NCBI RefSeq assembly: GCF_022647665.1
Contig: NZ_CP071872.1
Span: 8,060,001-8,124,000 of the forward strand
Direction of reading: 5' to 3'
From: Streptomyces formicae
Lineage (GTDB): Bacteria > Actinomycetota > Actinomycetes > Streptomycetales > Streptomycetaceae
DNA: 64,000 bases
Part shown: positions 61,875-64,000 of the stretch, piece after piece
Layout: each line of letters starts with the position of its first letter
How positions within the stretch are numbered: the first letter of the stretch is position 1
Program-made: the position numbers and the translations under genes
Notes under the pieces: generated by a model
The model's database searches: none
The model's input: the letters and a program-made list of their open reading frames with translations, nothing else
Told to the model about the DNA's origin: nothing

Positions 61875-62987
61875 ATGACTCAGGGGGCCGGTCTGGGACC
61901 CGTGGTGCGTACGGCGACGTTGCGTGACTTCCGCGTGCCTCCGTACGCGCAGGTCCCCGTGCAGTCGCATGCCTCGTCCTACGAGCACGTCCTCGACCAC
62001 CCGGAGAACCTCGACCACCCGGGGAACGCCGTCCCGGACGACGAGCTGCCCGAGGGGTACACCCCGACCGAGCGCGACCTGCCGGTGGTCAACCGCCGCG
62101 GTGACACCGTCCAGGTGACCGTCGAGCCGGTGGAGACGGGGGCCCCCGCGCCGGACGCCCTCGGCCCGCTCTACGTCGTCGGCGATGTCCACGGCTACCT
62201 CGACGAGCTCGTCACCGCGCTCCGCGAACAGGGCCTGATCGACGACGACGGCCACTGGTCGGCGGGCAACACCCGGCTGTGGTTCCTCGGCGACTTCACC
62301 GACCGCGGCCCGGACGGCATCGGCGTCATCGACCTCGTCATGCGGCTCTCCGCCGAGGCCGCGGCCGCCGGCGGCTACTGCAAGGCCCTGATGGGCAACC
62401 ACGAACTGCTGCTCATCGGCGCCAAGCGCTTCGGTGACACGCCCGTCAACTCCGGCGCCGGCACCGCCACCTTCCAGGCCGCCTGGCTGCTCAACGGCGG
62501 CCAGAAGAACGACATGGACCGCCTCCAGGACGTCCATCTCCAGTGGATGGCCCGGCTGGACGCGGTGGTCGAGGAGGACGGGCATCTGCTGATGCACTCC
62601 GACACGACCGCCTACCTCGAGTACGGCACGACGATCGCGGACGTCAACGACAAGGTCCACGAGATCCTCAACCGGAACGACGCCGACGAGTGCTGGGACC
62701 TCTTCCGCAAGTTCACCAAGCGCTTCGCCTTCCGTGACGAGGAAGGTCCGCAGGCCGTGCGCGAACTGCTCGCGGCGTACGGCGGCGGGCGCATCGTCCA
62801 TGGCCACAGCCCGATTCCGTATCTCCTGGGCCAGGTCGGCACCGAGGACGCGGCGGACGGCCAGGGCGGCTCCAGTGCCGCCGTCGATGGCCCGCACGTG
62901 TACGCGGACGGGCTCGCCATCGCGATGGACGGCGGAGTGACCATGGCCGGAAAGCTACTCGTGTGCCGGCTGCCACTGCATGGCTGA
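61875..62987 (+). CDS. Calcineurin-like metallophosphoesterase
   Basis: A 370-residue protein. The first 105 residues are a variable acidic N-terminal region. The metallophosphatase core has VVGDVHGYLDEL, WFLGDFTDRGPDGIGVIDL, LMGNHELLLIGA, LLMHSDTTAYLEYG and RIVHGHSPIPY, the set seen in PP-type and ApaH/PrpE-like enzymes that act on phosphoproteins or dinucleotides. ATG 61875 was chosen because GGAGGG precedes it. Confidence 0.9.
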   Translation: MTQGAGLGPVVRTATLRDFRVPPYAQVPVQSHASSYEHVLDHPENLDHPGNAVPDDELPEGYTPTERDLPVVNRRGDTVQVTVEPVETGAPAPDALGPLYVVGDVHGYLDELVTALREQGLIDDDGHWSAGNTRLWFLGDFTDRGPDGIGVIDLVMRLSAEAAAAGGYCKALMGNHELLLIGAKRFGDTPVNSGAGTATFQAAWLLNGGQKNDMDRLQDVHLQWMARLDAVVEEDGHLLMHSDTTAYLEYGTTIADVNDKVHEILNRNDADECWDLFRKFTKRFAFRDEEGPQAVRELLAAYGGGRIVHGHSPIPYLLGQVGTEDAADGQGGSSAAVDGPHVYADGLAIAMDGGVTMAGKLLVCRLPLHG

Positions 62988-63134
62988 GCCAATCCGGGGC
63001 AGGCGATTTCCGGAAACCCCCTGTCACCCCGTGCATTAACCGCTCTACCATCGGCTTATCCGTAGCAGGCTCTCCTCCGTTTCTGCCCAACCGCCCACAC
63101 ACGCGGGCAATCCGGCCCTACGGAGCATCGGGGG

Positions 63135-63962
63135 ATGCACATGAACAGCGCTCCGCACCTGCTGACCGAGGACCGCGCCGACTACGAGCGCATCCTCGAC
63201 GACGCGCTGCGCAACGCGCACGACCGTCCGGATCTCGCCGCCGTCGGGAAGCGGCTCAACGCCGAGCAACTGCGCACCATGGCGCTCAACGCCACCGCGC
63301 TGATAACCAGCGCCGCGGCAGCGGAGTACGAGCACTTCGTGAAGGTCCGCGAGGAGCTGCGCTCGCCCTCCGCCTCGTCCGTACGGAGCTCGGTGCTGGG
63401 CACGACGGCCGGTGGCACGGGCGACTCGGCCGGGGCCGGCTTCGGCGCCGTGCTCACCGTCCTGGCACCGGTGCTGGCGGGCACCGCAGCGGTGATCTTT
63501 CTGCTCGTGGGCTACACCCTGAAGGCTTTCAGCCCTGAACCCTCCTTCGCGGAGACCCTGCTGACGGCCGGCTGGTTCTTCGGGGCGCTGACGGCGGCGG
63601 GTCTCCTGGCCGCCGCGATCGGTCTGCTGATCACCGCCCTGCGCAACGGCGCGACGCAGCTGCCCGCGGAAGAACCGGGCGGCGAACTGCCCGACGAAGT
63701 GGCCCGCGCCCGGGAGGCATGGCGCCACGCGCTGCTGGAGCGCGGTGTCATCCCGTTCCTGCGCGCCGCCCTCGCCGACCCCAGCGCCGACCCGGCCTCC
63801 CCCGGCCCGCCCCGCCGGGTGAACCGGATCCCCAAGGTCGGCTACAGCGGTCCCGACTTCTCCAGCCCCAGCGAGGGGTCGTCGACCACCTCCCGCCCGA
63901 CGTTCACCAGCCCGGACTTCACCAGCCCGGACTTCGGTCCTCCGGAGCACCAGCCCGAGTAG
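63135..63962 (+). CDS. Conserved membrane protein, function unknown
   Basis: A 275-residue protein. The N-terminal cytoplasmic helical part (RADYERILDDALRNAHDRPD) leads to two membrane helices (FGAVLTVLAPVLAGTAAVIF and LLTAGWFFGALTAAGLLAAA). The tail has repeated SPDFTSPDF units. Start is ATG 63135 or 63141. I recall related proteins in other Streptomyces but no assigned role. Confidence 0.75.
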   Translation: MHMNSAPHLLTEDRADYERILDDALRNAHDRPDLAAVGKRLNAEQLRTMALNATALITSAAAAEYEHFVKVREELRSPSASSVRSSVLGTTAGGTGDSAGAGFGAVLTVLAPVLAGTAAVIFLLVGYTLKAFSPEPSFAETLLTAGWFFGALTAAGLLAAAIGLLITALRNGATQLPAEEPGGELPDEVARAREAWRHALLERGVIPFLRAALADPSADPASPGPPRRVNRIPKVGYSGPDFSSPSEGSSTTSRPTFTSPDFTSPDFGPPEHQPE

Positions 63963-64000
63963 TCCTGAAGAAGCAGACGGCGCCGGGAGCGGTGGAGACC

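Overview
The window is high-GC DNA with Streptomyces-type gene content: GTG starts, GTGA or 4-nt overlaps, two SpoIIE-type phosphatases, HATPase anti-sigma-like proteins, a DyP/Sco/CopCD copper block and a Rex-type operator. Much of the gene order (serS, pheA, DyP peroxidase, copper genes; cydA-cydB-cydCD-hisC) matches what I recall of the origin-proximal core of S. coelicolor. A perfect parS-type site at 55903-55916 and clusters of DnaA-box-like 9-mers point the same way.

1-12.1 kb is an accessory region ending at tRNA-Ser(UGA). It holds an indigoidine/minimycin-type operon on the minus strand: an A-Ox-T-TE synthetase, a PsuG-type C-glycosidase, a HAD phosphatase and a membrane transporter cut by the window edge. 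It also holds two decayed secreted-protein genes, a two-component system, a secreted lectin-like protein, an IS5-type transposase remnant and a frameshifted tyrosine integrase next to the tRNA. The most striking detail is the 3' end of the synthetase gene. A PptA-like 4-OT tautomerase is encoded in frame with the synthetase, but it has its own Shine-Dalgarno and TTG start placed so that its catalytic Pro-1 would be N-terminal.

12.2-42.5 kb is core sequence: HtrA-like protease, GDPD phosphodiesterase, anti-sigma-type ATPases, a prim-pol-domain protein, a PP2C phosphatase, an aminopeptidase P-like enzyme, a copper-handling block (membrane protein, YcnI, Sco, PCuAC, CopCD, DyP peroxidase), pheA, serS, a HAD hydrolase, a tRNA-Ser-like gene with a 23-nt anticodon loop, two ABC exporter pairs, an M24 protein, a hydrolase-SDR fusion, a MerR regulator and kptA.

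42.5-48.2 kb is an insertion of about 5.3 kb that splits an LLM flavin oxidoreductase gene. N- and C-terminal pieces survive on either side. Inside are a full-length inverted paralogue of the broken gene, an Asp23 remnant, an ice-binding-like/collagen-like secreted protein, a GNAT fragment and a PP2C phosphatase.

48.2-64 kb is core again: HAD hydrolase, M23 peptidase, GAF-histidine kinase, cydCD-cydB-cydA behind a perfect Rex operator, a decayed cyclophilin-like gene, hisC, a LacI regulator, a metallophosphoesterase and a membrane protein. All family calls are from sequence reading and memory; no searches were run.
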